A DNA stretch of 64,000 nucleotides from Mediterraneibacter glycyrrhizinilyticus (GTDB lineage: Bacteria > Bacillota > Clostridia > Lachnospirales > Lachnospiraceae): assembly GCF_016902345.1 (NCBI RefSeq), contig NZ_JACJLR010000008.1, forward strand, positions 1-64,000, in the 5' to 3' direction. This document shows, piece after piece, positions 50,098-60,300 of this stretch (its first letter is position 1; every line of letters starts with the position of its first letter). Both the position numbers and the translations under genes were made by a program. The notes under the pieces were generated by a model. The model made no database searches and had not been told where the DNA came from. It worked only from the letters and a program-made list of their open reading frames with translations.

Positions 50098-52680
50098 ATG
50101 AGGAATAACAACAGAGAAGTCATCCGCATGCTGGCGCGGGAGAGTTACCGGGCAAACCGGAGCAGGAACCGGATCCTGATCACTGCCGTGGCGTTTACGG
50201 TGATGATGCTGTTCTGCGTGTTCAGCCTTGCCATTGGAAAGATCGCGACGGACTGTCTGCTGTATACACGGAACGCCGGCACAGCGGCATACACCATGCT
50301 GGAGCGGGCAAATGAGGCTCAGAAGGAAGAAATCGACGCTCTTCCCTACATAAGAGACACCGGTTTTGACGTGGTATTCGGATACACGGAAGAGTACAGT
50401 TGTGAGGTGATGGATAAGACGACGTGGGAGATCATGCAGAAACCCGCCTACTCGGATATCCACGGGACATACCCTGAAGAGAAAGATGAGATCATGCTGT
50501 CCATGCGTGCGCTGAACGGCATGGGGATCACTGATCCGGAGGTGGGTATGGAAATCCGTGATCGGATCCAGCTTACAGACGGAAGTGAGACAGAGGGCGT
50601 CTTCCGGCTGTCCGGATTTTATACAGAATATATGGATCCCACGATCACGGTCCCTGCCGGATATTTTTCGAAGGAGTTTTATGATACTCTGAATGTGGAT
50701 ACGGACCAGTCGACGATCCTGCTGATCAGGCAGGACGACGGGATCACAGACGAGGATATCATGCAGCGGCTGTATACTGACGTCACCATGAGAGATGACA
50801 GCCAGCAGTTCCTCGGCGGAAATTCATTTACATGGCAGGCAGTATATGACATGACGGGAGGCTTCGGGACAGCGGCGTTCCTTGCCCTGCTCATACTGGC
50901 AGGCGCGGGAATGCTGCTCTACAATGTGATGCATATCTCCATCAGCCGGGATATCAGGCAGTACGGGCTCTTAAAAACCATGGGTGCGACGAAGGCGCAG
51001 CTTGAGCGTATCGTGTTCCGGCAGACAGCTTATACAGTATTATGGGGCTGCCTTGCCGGGGCCGCTGCGGGGAGTGTCATTACAGTGACTGTGATCCCCG
51101 GACTGCTTTCCGGAATGTATCTCCACGGGCTGGGAGATGCGTCGGCGATGATCGCATTCCGTCCCTGGCTGCTTCTGCCGGCGGTCTGCTTCGGCGCGGC
51201 GGTCACTTTCGTCAGCGCGGTGCTGGCGGTGAACCGGGCGGCGGGAATGTCCCCGGTGGAAGCAGTGAAGTATACCGGGCAGACCATACGGCATGTACGC
51301 AGGATGGATGAAAAGAAATCCGGCGGAAAGTTTGGGAAGGAATGGATTAAAGATGACAGAGGCGGGATCGCCCTGATGGCGTGGAGAAATCTGTTCCGGG
51401 TCCGGAAACGTTTCCTCGTCACAGTAGTTTCCCTTCTGCTTGGGATCACAGTCTCTCTGGGCGCGGTGGCATTGACCCATGGAACCGATGAGACGAATCG
51501 GATCAACTACGAGAGACCGGACTTCAGCGTTGAGGTGATGATGAACGCCATGTCTGTAGATGCGTATCATTCTGACCAGAGCTTTTTTCCACAGGATGTT
51601 CAGGGGCAGGTCCTGAATCTGAGAGGAGTTACCGGAAGCCGGATCTCAAGAGGCGGATACGGGAGAATATCTCTGGATGAAGAGGCGATACAGGTTTTTG
51701 CGGAAACTACCGGGAGTGAGGCAGACACAAGTCCATTTGTAGTACAGGCCGTGAGCGATAGGTGGCTGGCGGAGTTGGATCGGTTTGCAGAGGAGAAAGG
51801 ACTTGATCTGGATGTGGACAGCGTGAGGAAAGGGGAAGGGCTGATCTTCCTGCACTACCGTGCACTGTCCCGGATCGAGGAGGAGAAAGGCAGAGAGGAT
51901 ATCGGAAAGGAACTGACTCTTACAGACCTGGATGGAAACGGGGCGCAGACAATGCGGTTCGCAGGATATCTGGATTGTCTGAAGAGCGGGCTTCCGGATC
52001 TGAACAATACGGCGATCGGACCGGGTATCATTTATTTTCTCGCAGGAGAGGAGGGCTTTCAGAAACTGGGTCTGACAGAGCAGACCTTTGAGATCGAGCT
52101 GGAAGCAGACCCGGAGTATGAACCCACAATGAAAGCGACGCTGTCGGGGATCACCGCGGATTATAACCGCGCTCATGGGATGATCAGTGAGAGCAGCAAT
52201 GAAGTGAAGCTGGGTAGTCTGAACATGTATGCGAAATCGGACGAACTGGCAGCGAGAAAAGACTATATCTATTCCAGCCGGACCGCTATGGGAGCTCTGT
52301 GCATCCTTCTGATCCTGATGGGACTGGTAAATTATGTAAATGTCACACTGACCGGACTTGCCATGCGCAGAAAGGAGTTTGCCGTGTTGGAGAGTATCGG
52401 ACTGACCAGGCGTCAGCTTAAGCGGATGCTTCTCCTGGAAGGTGTGTTTTACAGCCTGATCGTCACCGTGCTCCTGCTGACTGCCGGAACCGGAGCGCTG
52501 TATGCGTTTGGCGCGGTCATGGATGAAAAGATCGTCTATTTCGTATTCCGGTATCCGGCGGCGGAAACAGCAGTATGTATCATCCTTCTTTTTGTGATCT
52601 GTACTGCGGTGCCTCTGATCCTGTTTGGGAGAACAGAGCGGGAGAGCGTGGTGGAGCGGCTGAAGACTTGCGCTGAGTAA
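50098..52680 (+). CDS. FtsX-type ABC permease (BceB/MacB-like)
   Basis: 860 residues: TM1 about 20-45, large extracytoplasmic domain about 46-265, three TM (about 265-290, 320-345, 360-380), central TM near 435, second outer domain (about 450-725) and three C-terminal TM (about 735-755, 785-810, 830-850). ATG 50098 is preferred to GTG 50089. Full length, and with its ATPase the only complete rightward ABC system of this class in the window. Confidence 0.92.
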   Translation: MRNNNREVIRMLARESYRANRSRNRILITAVAFTVMMLFCVFSLAIGKIATDCLLYTRNAGTAAYTMLERANEAQKEEIDALPYIRDTGFDVVFGYTEEYSCEVMDKTTWEIMQKPAYSDIHGTYPEEKDEIMLSMRALNGMGITDPEVGMEIRDRIQLTDGSETEGVFRLSGFYTEYMDPTITVPAGYFSKEFYDTLNVDTDQSTILLIRQDDGITDEDIMQRLYTDVTMRDDSQQFLGGNSFTWQAVYDMTGGFGTAAFLALLILAGAGMLLYNVMHISISRDIRQYGLLKTMGATKAQLERIVFRQTAYTVLWGCLAGAAAGSVITVTVIPGLLSGMYLHGLGDASAMIAFRPWLLLPAVCFGAAVTFVSAVLAVNRAAGMSPVEAVKYTGQTIRHVRRMDEKKSGGKFGKEWIKDDRGGIALMAWRNLFRVRKRFLVTVVSLLLGITVSLGAVALTHGTDETNRINYERPDFSVEVMMNAMSVDAYHSDQSFFPQDVQGQVLNLRGVTGSRISRGGYGRISLDEEAIQVFAETTGSEADTSPFVVQAVSDRWLAELDRFAEEKGLDLDVDSVRKGEGLIFLHYRALSRIEEEKGREDIGKELTLTDLDGNGAQTMRFAGYLDCLKSGLPDLNNTAIGPGIIYFLAGEEGFQKLGLTEQTFEIELEADPEYEPTMKATLSGITADYNRAHGMISESSNEVKLGSLNMYAKSDELAARKDYIYSSRTAMGALCILLILMGLVNYVNVTLTGLAMRRKEFAVLESIGLTRRQLKRMLLLEGVFYSLIVTVLLLTAGTGALYAFGAVMDEKIVYFVFRYPAAETAVCIILLFVICTAVPLILFGRTERESVVERLKTCAE

Positions 52681-52692
52681 AAGAAAAATATA

Positions 52693-52748
52693 TTGATATT
52701 TGTTTTCAAATAGGATATGATGGCAATAGAATAGTTAGATATAACTAA
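52693..52748 (+). promoter_or_regulatory. Promoter with iron box 1
   Basis: TTGATA (52693-52698), 17 bases, TATGAT (52716-52721), followed by TTAG-ATATAA-CTAA (52735-52748), a DtxR-type palindrome placed just after the -10. Confidence 0.7.
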
Positions 52749-52788
52749 CAAAGAGGCGATAATATACAATTACAGGGAGGAATTACAT

Positions 52789-52932
52789 ATGTCTCTTATC
52801 AACAAAGACATCAGTGACTTTACGGTGCAGGCTTATCATGAGGATACTTTTAAAGACGTGACAAAGGCGGGCGTATTGGGAAAATGGAGCGTATTTTTCT
52901 TTTGCCCGACAGATTTATGGCAGGAAACATAG
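52789..52932 (+). pseudogene. ahpC: Peroxiredoxin AhpC, first 45 codons only
   Basis: MSLINKDISDFTVQAYHEDT, FKDVTKAGVLGKWSVFFFCP match AhpC up to the strand before the active site; the PADFTFVCP loop with the peroxidatic cysteine is replaced by TDLWQET and TAG. Its promoter and ribosome site (AGGGAGG) are intact. Confidence 0.85.
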
Positions 52933-52951
52933 GAGGAAACGAGAAAGAAAG

Positions 52952-53761
52952 ATGAATGGAAGAAAACAGGATTCAATCAGACTCGGCACACACGGAGAGA
53001 ATTATGGGAACTGGATGTCCGCGCCGGTTTTTTATATGGTGGGTGCACTGGTTGTCCTCATGGCAGTCTTATGCGTCATATCGCATTTTATCCCCGGCAT
53101 GAGGCTGATCGGGGTTCTGGCGCTGATCGCTGCGGTGGTTGTGCTGATCCTGCTTGCCTGGATCACGTGGATCCGGCGGCAGTATGCCTTTGACGGGGGA
53201 GGCATGATGGAAAAGGTTCATGAGGTTCTTCTGTCTTACCTGGATTTCGACGGAAAGGGGACGCTTCTGGAGGTAGGATGTGGATCAGGCGCACTCTCCA
53301 TCCGGGCGGCGCTTTCCTGGCTGGAGGCGGATGTGACCGGCATTGATTACTGGGGTGCAGTCTACAATTACAGTCAGACCATGTGCGAGAGTAATGCCCG
53401 GAGCGAGGGTGTATCGGAACGGTGCCGGTTTCTTCACGGCGACGCCCGGAAGCTGGACTTCCCGGACGAGACCTTTGACGCCGTAGTAAGCAATTATGTC
53501 TATCATAATATCAACGGCGCGGACAAGCAGGGGCTTCTGCTGGAAAGCCTGAGAGTGCTGAAAAAGGGTGGCGTGTTTGCCCTTAACGATGACATGAAGC
53601 CCCGGATGTACGGAGATATGGAGGAGTTCGCAAAAAAACTGCGTAAAATGGGATACCGGGAAGTACGGATCATCGATACGGCACAGGAAGCCTTCGGCTC
53701 CCATCGCCGAGCCACGCTGATGATGCTGGGAAATTCCCGAATGATAGTGGGGCAAAAATAA
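52952..53761 (+). CDS. Membrane-anchored class I SAM methyltransferase
   Basis: 269 residues. Two hydrophobic segments at about 26-48 and 53-72, then a Rossmann methyltransferase: motif I LLEVGCGSGALS (about 108-119), ITGIDYWGA-like VTGIDYWGA, FLHGDARKLDFPDETFDAVV and LRVLKKGGVFALND. Substrate unknown. First intact gene after the iron-box promoter, so likely part of the iron regulon. Confidence 0.85.
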   Translation: MNGRKQDSIRLGTHGENYGNWMSAPVFYMVGALVVLMAVLCVISHFIPGMRLIGVLALIAAVVVLILLAWITWIRRQYAFDGGGMMEKVHEVLLSYLDFDGKGTLLEVGCGSGALSIRAALSWLEADVTGIDYWGAVYNYSQTMCESNARSEGVSERCRFLHGDARKLDFPDETFDAVVSNYVYHNINGADKQGLLLESLRVLKKGGVFALNDDMKPRMYGDMEEFAKKLRKMGYREVRIIDTAQEAFGSHRRATLMMLGNSRMIVGQK

Positions 53762-53837
53762 GACTGACAAATATACTGCCAGTCTTATATCAGAATATCC
53801 ATTGGCACGCCTGAATTTGTCTTTTATACTAATTTAT

Positions 53838-53861
53838 AGCCGTGGAGACACGGCTTATTTT
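53838..53861 (+). terminator. Terminator before the sortase gene
   Basis: AGCCGTG (53838-53844), GAGA loop, CACGGCT (53849-53855), then TATTTT. Confidence 0.75.
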
Positions 53862-53871
53862 CTGACTCAAA

Positions 53872-53907
53872 GTTAGATAAAGCTAATCAAAGAAAGAAAC
53901 AACTAAC
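53872..53907 (+). promoter_or_regulatory. Iron box 2 upstream of sortase
   Basis: TTAG-ATAAAG-CTAA (53873-53886), then TCAAAGAAAGAA and a second CTAAC at 53903, 20 bases after the first; the same extended layout as box 3 at 56604. Confidence 0.7.
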
Positions 53908-53908
53908 T

Positions 53909-54706
53909 GTGAAAAAGCGAAATTCCAAGTGGTGGCTGCTGTTTGTTATTTCCGGGATTGTGGTCATTGCCGCCGCACTATATATATACCTTCCCGATTT
54001 TCTGGACAACTTAAAGTCAGCCCAAACCTATGATGACCTGCGTGACAGTTATGTGAAAGCGCCGGAGGGAGATAGCGGAGAAGAAAAAGAAGACTGGTGG
54101 CTGACCGACGTTTTTGTCAATTTTGAGGAACTTCGGGGAGAGAATGAAGACATAATAGCATGGATCCGGTTTGACAATACGGAAGAAACGCAGGTCGATT
54201 ATCCGATCCTGTATTCCGGGGACAACACGGAGTATCTGCGAAAAGATCTGTATGGCAATGAGCATACGGCGGGCAGCATTTTCCTTGAAGGGCTGAACCA
54301 GCCGGACTTCTCTGATTACTATTCGATCATATACGGGCACAATATGAGGGACGGGAGCATGTTCGGCAGCCTGGATAAATATAAGGAACAGTCCTTTTGG
54401 AGCGAGAACCAGTATTTTACCTTATATACAGAAAATATGGTTTACCGGTATCAGGTATTCGCCTGCCAGAATGCAGTAAACGGCGGGGATGTCTATAAGA
54501 TCGGATATGAGCCGGGTGAAGAGTATCAGGAGTTCCTGGACGGCTTGGCGGAAGATTCCCTGATCGACACCGGGATACATCCGGACAGCAGCCATAAGGT
54601 CATGACGCTGTCCACCTGTACCGGAGACGGATACAGCAGACGGTTTGCAGTCCACGCAGTCTGTGTGGATGCGCAGGGTACGGATACTGCCGGGGAGCAA
54701 GAATAA
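53909..54706 (+). CDS. srtB: Class B sortase
   Basis: 265 residues from GTG 53909. N-terminal TM anchor (about 8-30), outer catalytic domain with H144 in IYGHNMRDGSMFG, C237 in TLSTCTGDG and the conserved arginine in YSRRFAVHAV (about R245). Class B sortases attach heme-uptake proteins to peptidoglycan; the NEAT protein downstream has a candidate SVKTDD sorting signal. Followed after 20 bases by a DtxR-like gene. Confidence 0.92.
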   Translation: MKKRNSKWWLLFVISGIVVIAAALYIYLPDFLDNLKSAQTYDDLRDSYVKAPEGDSGEEKEDWWLTDVFVNFEELRGENEDIIAWIRFDNTEETQVDYPILYSGDNTEYLRKDLYGNEHTAGSIFLEGLNQPDFSDYYSIIYGHNMRDGSMFGSLDKYKEQSFWSENQYFTLYTENMVYRYQVFACQNAVNGGDVYKIGYEPGEEYQEFLDGLAEDSLIDTGIHPDSSHKVMTLSTCTGDGYSRRFAVHAVCVDAQGTDTAGEQE

Positions 54707-54726
54707 CCGTGAAAGGATAGTGGAAT

Positions 54727-55557
54727 ATGAAGAAAAATGAAAATCTGTCTGCCGCCGGAGAGATCGGCACGAATGTCCCGAAAAATGTAGAGGAGATGGA
54801 AGAAGATTTCCTCGAGGTGATCTATCAGCACTGGCGGAACGGGGAGCTGATGCGTTTGGTTGATTTTGCAATGGAGACCGGAGAAAACAAGACACATCTG
54901 AGAAGCCTTGCCAGGCGCCTGATGAACCATCGATATATTAAGATGGAAGATGATCTGATCATCCTGACTGATATAGGCAAGATGAGAGGAAAAGAGTGCC
55001 TTGACCGCCATCATAAACTGACCCAGTTTTTTCAGATGGTCAGCGGGATGGACCAGGAGGAAGCGGAGAGGGATGCCTGTCGGGTTGAACATACGATCAG
55101 CCGGGCAGCCATGGACGGGATCACCAATTTCCTGATCCGTGGCGATGTATATGACAGAAGCTATTCCAACATGGATCTGTCCCTTCTGTTTGAACCGGGG
55201 ACTTACGAGATGGCGATGGAGATTTATGAAATCGAGCGCAGACAGCCCAGGGTTATTGCCCGGGAGTGGAAGCTTTTTGAACCATATGCCTGTTTAGAGG
55301 TAAAAGACGGCGAAAGTCGTTTCTGCATCCGGAAAAAGAAGCGGGAAAAGATGGTAAGCCTGTGGTACAGGAAAAAAGATGACTGGATACAGGCTGACGG
55401 TGATCCAGAACAGATTTATCTTCCGACGTATCTGTTTGAGTATTCGGTCAGCGCACAGGCTCCTGTCACAGAAGGTAATCTCGTGATCGCGGTGACAGAA
55501 GACGGGAGAGATCCGCTTATGCTGGACTACAGGGAAATCAATGTGCATGTAGTGTGA
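54727..55557 (+). CDS. DtxR-family metal regulator, extended (1)
   Basis: 276 residues. Winged HTH (about 20-80: EDFLEVIYQHWRNGELMRLV, KTHLRSLARRLMNHRYIKME), dimerisation helices ECLDRHHKLTQFFQMVSGMD and RDACRVEHTIS (metal ligands E/H), as in DtxR/MntR. A C-terminal part of ~130 residues (about 145-276) is not the usual FeoA/SH3 domain and resembles the next gene's tail. Likely the iron- or heme-responsive repressor acting on the TTAG-N6-CTAA boxes. Confidence 0.85.
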   Translation: MKKNENLSAAGEIGTNVPKNVEEMEEDFLEVIYQHWRNGELMRLVDFAMETGENKTHLRSLARRLMNHRYIKMEDDLIILTDIGKMRGKECLDRHHKLTQFFQMVSGMDQEEAERDACRVEHTISRAAMDGITNFLIRGDVYDRSYSNMDLSLLFEPGTYEMAMEIYEIERRQPRVIAREWKLFEPYACLEVKDGESRFCIRKKKREKMVSLWYRKKDDWIQADGDPEQIYLPTYLFEYSVSAQAPVTEGNLVIAVTEDGRDPLMLDYREINVHVV

Positions 55558-55570
55558 CGGGAGGAAAAGT

Positions 55571-56422
55571 ATGACAACAGGAGATAATTTAAAACGGGAT
55601 GGAAGGCCCTCTTTACTGCAGATACGGTATCTGATCGAGCTGAAAAAACTGCAGCCGGTAAAACGGGGATTTCAGGTGGCCATAGCAGAGCGGTGTCATG
55701 TGTCCAGACCCGGCATAAATAAAAGCCTGAAAAAAGCAATTGAGCAGGGGCTGATCACACAGTATTATACGTTCACAGACTATGGAGAAGAATGGATAAA
55801 ATCTTATGAAAACCTGATCGTCCGGCTGGAAAAATATCTGGACGATATTGACATCCCGGAATCAGAAAGAGAAAAGCATATCCGGATGATGGTTGAGGAT
55901 ATGGATCCCTTTCTGGTGGAATCTATCCTTTCCGCCCATGAGGAACTGGTGAAGCCGCAGAACAGGAAATATAAGAGCCTGATGAAGGGCTTCGAATACA
56001 GCATAGAAGAGGGAGAACATCTTCCTGTCCGTATTGTAGTCTACCGGATGACCCGGCGAAAGAACGGTGAAAGTCCATTTTCTATGGGAAACAGAGCGTT
56101 TGATTCTACAGCCGAGTTGACGAAAGAATACGGGGATGCGTACCTTCTGCTGCACCCCTGTGAGATGCAGGCAAGATCAAGACTTGACGGCAAGATCATG
56201 ACTGGAAAAATCCGAAGCCTGAAATATGAACACAACGGAGTACTGCAGCTTGTGGAAGAACTGAGAGAGGGGGCAGAAGTTATAAAACTCCCGTTGGAAG
56301 CATTTAAGATCCATATTGGTATGGGAGGTGAGATTAAGGGAACACTGCCGATCACAGTGACCTGCAGCGTTGGCAACGGACATATGCCGGAGAGCACAGC
56401 CCTGTTGGTGTTTTGGATGTGA
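55571..56422 (+). CDS. DtxR-like regulator, divergent and extended (2)
   Basis: 283 residues. HTH RYLIELKKLQPVKRGFQVAI, AERCHVSRPGINKSLKKAIE (about 20-62), then a dimerisation-like helix pair (IPESEREKHIRMMVEDMDPF) in which the expected E-H metal pair is altered. The C-terminus (about 130-283) ends in beta strands similar in order to the first regulator (IKLPLEAFKI...GTLPITVT against IYLPTYLFEY...GNLVIAVT). Fourteen bases after gene 1; perhaps they form a heterodimer. Confidence 0.7.
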   Translation: MTTGDNLKRDGRPSLLQIRYLIELKKLQPVKRGFQVAIAERCHVSRPGINKSLKKAIEQGLITQYYTFTDYGEEWIKSYENLIVRLEKYLDDIDIPESEREKHIRMMVEDMDPFLVESILSAHEELVKPQNRKYKSLMKGFEYSIEEGEHLPVRIVVYRMTRRKNGESPFSMGNRAFDSTAELTKEYGDAYLLLHPCEMQARSRLDGKIMTGKIRSLKYEHNGVLQLVEELREGAEVIKLPLEAFKIHIGMGGEIKGTLPITVTCSVGNGHMPESTALLVFWM

Positions 56423-56564
56423 TAAGGAGGGCATCCTGATGGAATAGTATCATTGCAATATATAATAAAGATTTGAAAACGGCATAAAAGTCGGAATATA
56501 TAATGGAATATAATTAAAAGTCAGAAAATTAACTAAGAAGAAACAAACTTATTTAAAAATATGC

Positions 56565-56639
56565 TTGACAGTAACTGGAAGCATATGGTATATACTTGTT
56601 GGGGTTAGTAATAACTAATCAAAGAAAGAAGAAACTAAC
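56565..56639 (+). promoter_or_regulatory. Promoter with iron box 3
   Basis: TTGACA (56565-56570), 18 bases, TATATA (56589-56594); then TTAG-TAATAA-CTAA (56605-56618) and a CTAAC at 56635, 20 bases on from the CTAAT. The transcript start lies in or before the box. Confidence 0.75.
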
Positions 56640-56670
56640 CGTATATAGCCAAAATTACTCTTGTTTTTTG

Positions 56671-56727
56671 TGGTGTTTCGACCAGGGGATGGCGGATGTG
56701 TATGGTTCCCTTCGAAACACCATTATT
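56671..56727 (+). terminator. Leader hairpin (possible attenuator)
   Basis: TGGTGTTTCGA (56671-56681) pairs with TCGAAACACCA (56712-56722), with an inner GGG/CCC pair, then TTATTTTTATTT. It lies between the box 3 promoter and the next start codon, so it ends most transcripts or is bypassed under a signal. Confidence 0.65.
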
Positions 56728-56762
56728 TTTATTTGCCCGAATGGGCAGGAAAGGAGCATTTT

Positions 56763-57200
56763 ATGAAAAAGCTTTTTAAGAAGTTTGCAGCAATCGGTAT
56801 GGCGGCTATGATGATCATGGCGATGGGAGTGACGGTGTTTGCAGCGGAAAATAATGCTGCAAGTTATACATCGGCGCAGGTATATTACGAGGGCGAACCG
56901 GCACCATACGGAATGGATACTGGTTGCTTTGAATCTGTCGGCTCAGATGATGAAGGAAACACTGTCATCACCCTTAAATCCTTTAGTTACATGGGGATTA
57001 GTGGATATATCGAATCTTGTGTGGTGCCTGATGGTACAGATGATATGGTATCGGAGGATAACAGTACACTCACCATTCCGGCATCAGCTGGCGATAGCAT
57101 AGAAGTTGAAATTACCTTTGGAGGAACCCTGGGAACGCTTATTGATATGGGGTTGATTCCTATGGATAATCCTATGCTGTGCGAGATTGTGTTAAGCTAA
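56763..57200 (+). CDS. Small secreted protein of the heme locus
   Basis: 145 residues. Clear Sec signal (KKLFKKFAAIGMAAMMIMAM, cleavage near VFA-AEN at residue 24), then a beta-rich mature part with one cysteine pair (TGCFES and IESCVV). No membrane tail or sorting signal, so probably released; a soluble heme carrier (hemophore) is an inference from context only. ATG 56763 has AAGGAG; the upstream open frame runs through the leader hairpin. Confidence 0.65.
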   Translation: MKKLFKKFAAIGMAAMMIMAMGVTVFAAENNAASYTSAQVYYEGEPAPYGMDTGCFESVGSDDEGNTVITLKSFSYMGISGYIESCVVPDGTDDMVSEDNSTLTIPASAGDSIEVEITFGGTLGTLIDMGLIPMDNPMLCEIVLS

Positions 57201-57253
57201 TCTGCTGACATTTTAGATGAATAATTTTGCCTGTATATGAGGCATTAATTTAG

Positions 57254-57294
57254 GGAGCGGGAACTACATCGATGTTCCCGCTCCTTGTTGGAGG
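57254..57294 (+). promoter_or_regulatory. Competing hairpins at the NEAT-gene ribosome site
   Basis: Hairpin A: GGAGCGGGAAC (57254-57264) with GTTCCCGCTCC (57274-57284). Hairpin B: CTCC (57281-57284), loop TTGTT, GGAG (57290-57293), which hides the ribosome site GGAGG. A and B share CTCC, so they exclude each other. Confidence 0.6.
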
Positions 57295-57304
57295 AAAATA
57301 GAAG

Positions 57305-60300
57305 ATGAATCGAATAAAACCATGTACAAAAAAGGTGATTTCTTTAGTTCTGGTTCTTGTGTTGTGCTTGAGCATGAATAGCATGGCGGTTTTGGCAGAT
57401 GGACAGACAACAGCAGAAAAATACGCGGAATTACATGAGTATGCATCGACCTTGAAGGAAGAGGACTATACAGAAGAGTCATGGGCAACATTCAGTGAAC
57501 TGTGGTCAGCGATAGAAACCATTTCTGATATCAGCGGACTGAGCGAGGCAGTGCAGGGAAACTTCCTTTCAAGACTAGAGAGCGCCATAAATGGCTTGGA
57601 AAAAGTTGAGAAAAATAATTACGACATATATTTAGATGAGATCCAAAGCGCCGAGGAAATGGATGGCTCTGTTTATACTGAAGAAAGTTGGGAAGAATTT
57701 CAAACTGCATTAAACAAAGAAAAAGATGAGATACTTGCAAAGGCTCAAAAAGAATATGAAGAAAACGGCGATATAGATACCAGTTATGTTACAAATTTTA
57801 AGAAAAATTATCTTCTGTTATATTTTAAGGATGCAGTGACAGTATCGCATGAAGAGACGGGAATTATGGTGAGTTCCTATAACTATGAGATGGAGAAGGC
57901 AGAAGAGCTAGAAATAGAGATATATGATGAATCAAACTGGCCATATACTGTTGAAGGAGCCTGGACAACGAATATAGCATTAACATCTTCAAAGTATAGC
58001 GCTTATAAGATATCGATCAAGGATGCAGAGGGAAATATATTTGATACAGAACGAGCATTTCAGATCCAAGTTCCAATCCCGGAAAAATTTGATTTAAGTA
58101 ATCTGAATGTCAGATTAGCTCAGAAAAGCGGCGCGTCTTATAAGCCATCATATGAAATTGATGAAGAAAATCGGATGTTAACAGTTACAATCAGTAATTC
58201 ACTGTCAAAATATTCTAATAGTATGACTGTTTTCTTTTACGACTCGATTGAAACGATTGACACAGCGACTCTCTCGGATGGTGTTTATCAAGTTAACGTT
58301 AATCTTGTAAAACATTCGGATTCAGCAGCGACTTCTATGGCAGACGGAACTTTGGAAGATACGGCTATCCTCGTTAAAGACGGTAGTGATACCATTATAT
58401 ATTTATCTTTTGTACCGGTCGAAATTTTTGAAAGTCCATCTTATACAGGAGGACTATGGTGTGAGGTTGGAGAAAAAGCGGACGGGAAGATAGATGAAGA
58501 TTCTATGACGGTTCTGTCATATTATTGCAATGAGGACGGTACACTGAAAGACAATGAAATATATGATGCGATTACTGAACTTGCATGCATTAAGCAAATC
58601 CAGCTAAGGCTTAATGAAGATTGCAAAAATGATAACGGAGGATATACGCTGGCTGTTAGTTCACCGGCAATGGCAGCTATGAATGGCTTGGAATTTGATG
58701 AGATTATAATAGATGAACTCCTTGTAAATCTTTTGATATCCAAACCTGAATATCTGGGGAGTATGGAAGAGGCAAAGGCCAGTATTCCATTGTATGACAA
58801 ATCTGCTTTGATGAAAGAAATCGAATATGCTGAACTTTTTGAAGAAACGGATTATACGATAGATAGTTATAAAGTTCTTTCCGATGCGATTGCTGATGCA
58901 GAAACTGTATATGGAACTACATTCTCAGATGCTGCGGCTGGTTCAGAAGCTTATGAAGAACAAATCCTTCTTATCAAGGAGGCTATTTCCGGACTTGAAG
59001 AAAATTCTGAATTGAAAGAGGCAAGAGAGAATTTAAAGACTGCAATCGATAATGCGAAAGAAGTTGAACTTGGGGAAAAAACAGTAAGTGCGTTTAACGA
59101 ACTCACTTCTGCGATTAATTCCGCCCAGGCAGTGTATGAACGTTCTAATGTAACAGTGGAGGAACTAAATGAACAGATCGACATTCTAAATGCTGCGGTA
59201 GAAACTTTCAAGAACAGCCCGGATGCTTCTGAACTTAATCCGGAAAAACTCGAAGATGGTGAATATAAAGTTTACGTAGATATGAAGCAGGTGGACAAAA
59301 CGTCTAACTCTATGTCCAACGGTGCGATCGACCATTGGATCACCCTCACGGTGGAAGATGGAAATTACACGGCTACGGTTGATTTCAACGGTATGACGAT
59401 CAGCGGTCAGTATGGTTATCTTCTGGATCTGAAGTATTATGAAGCAGGATACACCTACACATCTACCGGTGATCCTAGCGGAACGTTAACTCCTGTTACC
59501 GTTTTATCCACACAGAAAAATTCTGATGGTTCAGATATCATTGACAATTATAACGATGCAGATCATCTGTATCCGGATGTGGTGAGTTTCCCACTTGTAG
59601 ATAAAGGAACGGAAGAATATGTACCGCTTCAGGTTTATGTGCCAATTATGGAAAGCATTACAGCAGGTACCGGAACACAGAATGTTCTTATGAAGATTGA
59701 CTGGACGTCTCTGAGGACAGCGGATGATGATACTCAGGATGTAATTGAGTTCACGGAGGATGGTATCTATACCGTATCCAGCGAAATCCGTGAGAGTGGA
59801 AGCGATGAGGTCTCCACGTTCGATCAGTATCTCGATAAGGTGAGGCTTGTCGCAAAAGACGGAGGATTGACGGCTTATATCGATTTTAAGACCATTAAAG
59901 ACGGAGAAACGGAGAACTACATAACAGACGTCAGCATCGAAAATGGAGATGACACCGGAACGACCGGTAAAATAGAACGTGCGGTATTAAGTCTTCCCCA
60001 AAATGTAGAGCTCACTAATATCAGGCTGAAAGATAACACAGGTGCCGAGGCGGAGGCAAGATTATACTTGTCTCTCAGAAGTGCGGAATTACAGACAGCA
60101 GACAAAACAGCACTGAAAGAATATATAGACAATGCAAACGCTGTTTTGGATAATGGAAAAACTTACACAGAAGAGTCCCTGACGGTATTAAAGGATGCGC
60201 TGGAGACAGCCAAAGCTGTTTATGCAGATGATGTGGCAATTAATACAGAGATCGGTTCTGCGGGACTGGCCTTGAAAAATGCGCTCGACACAATGGAAGA

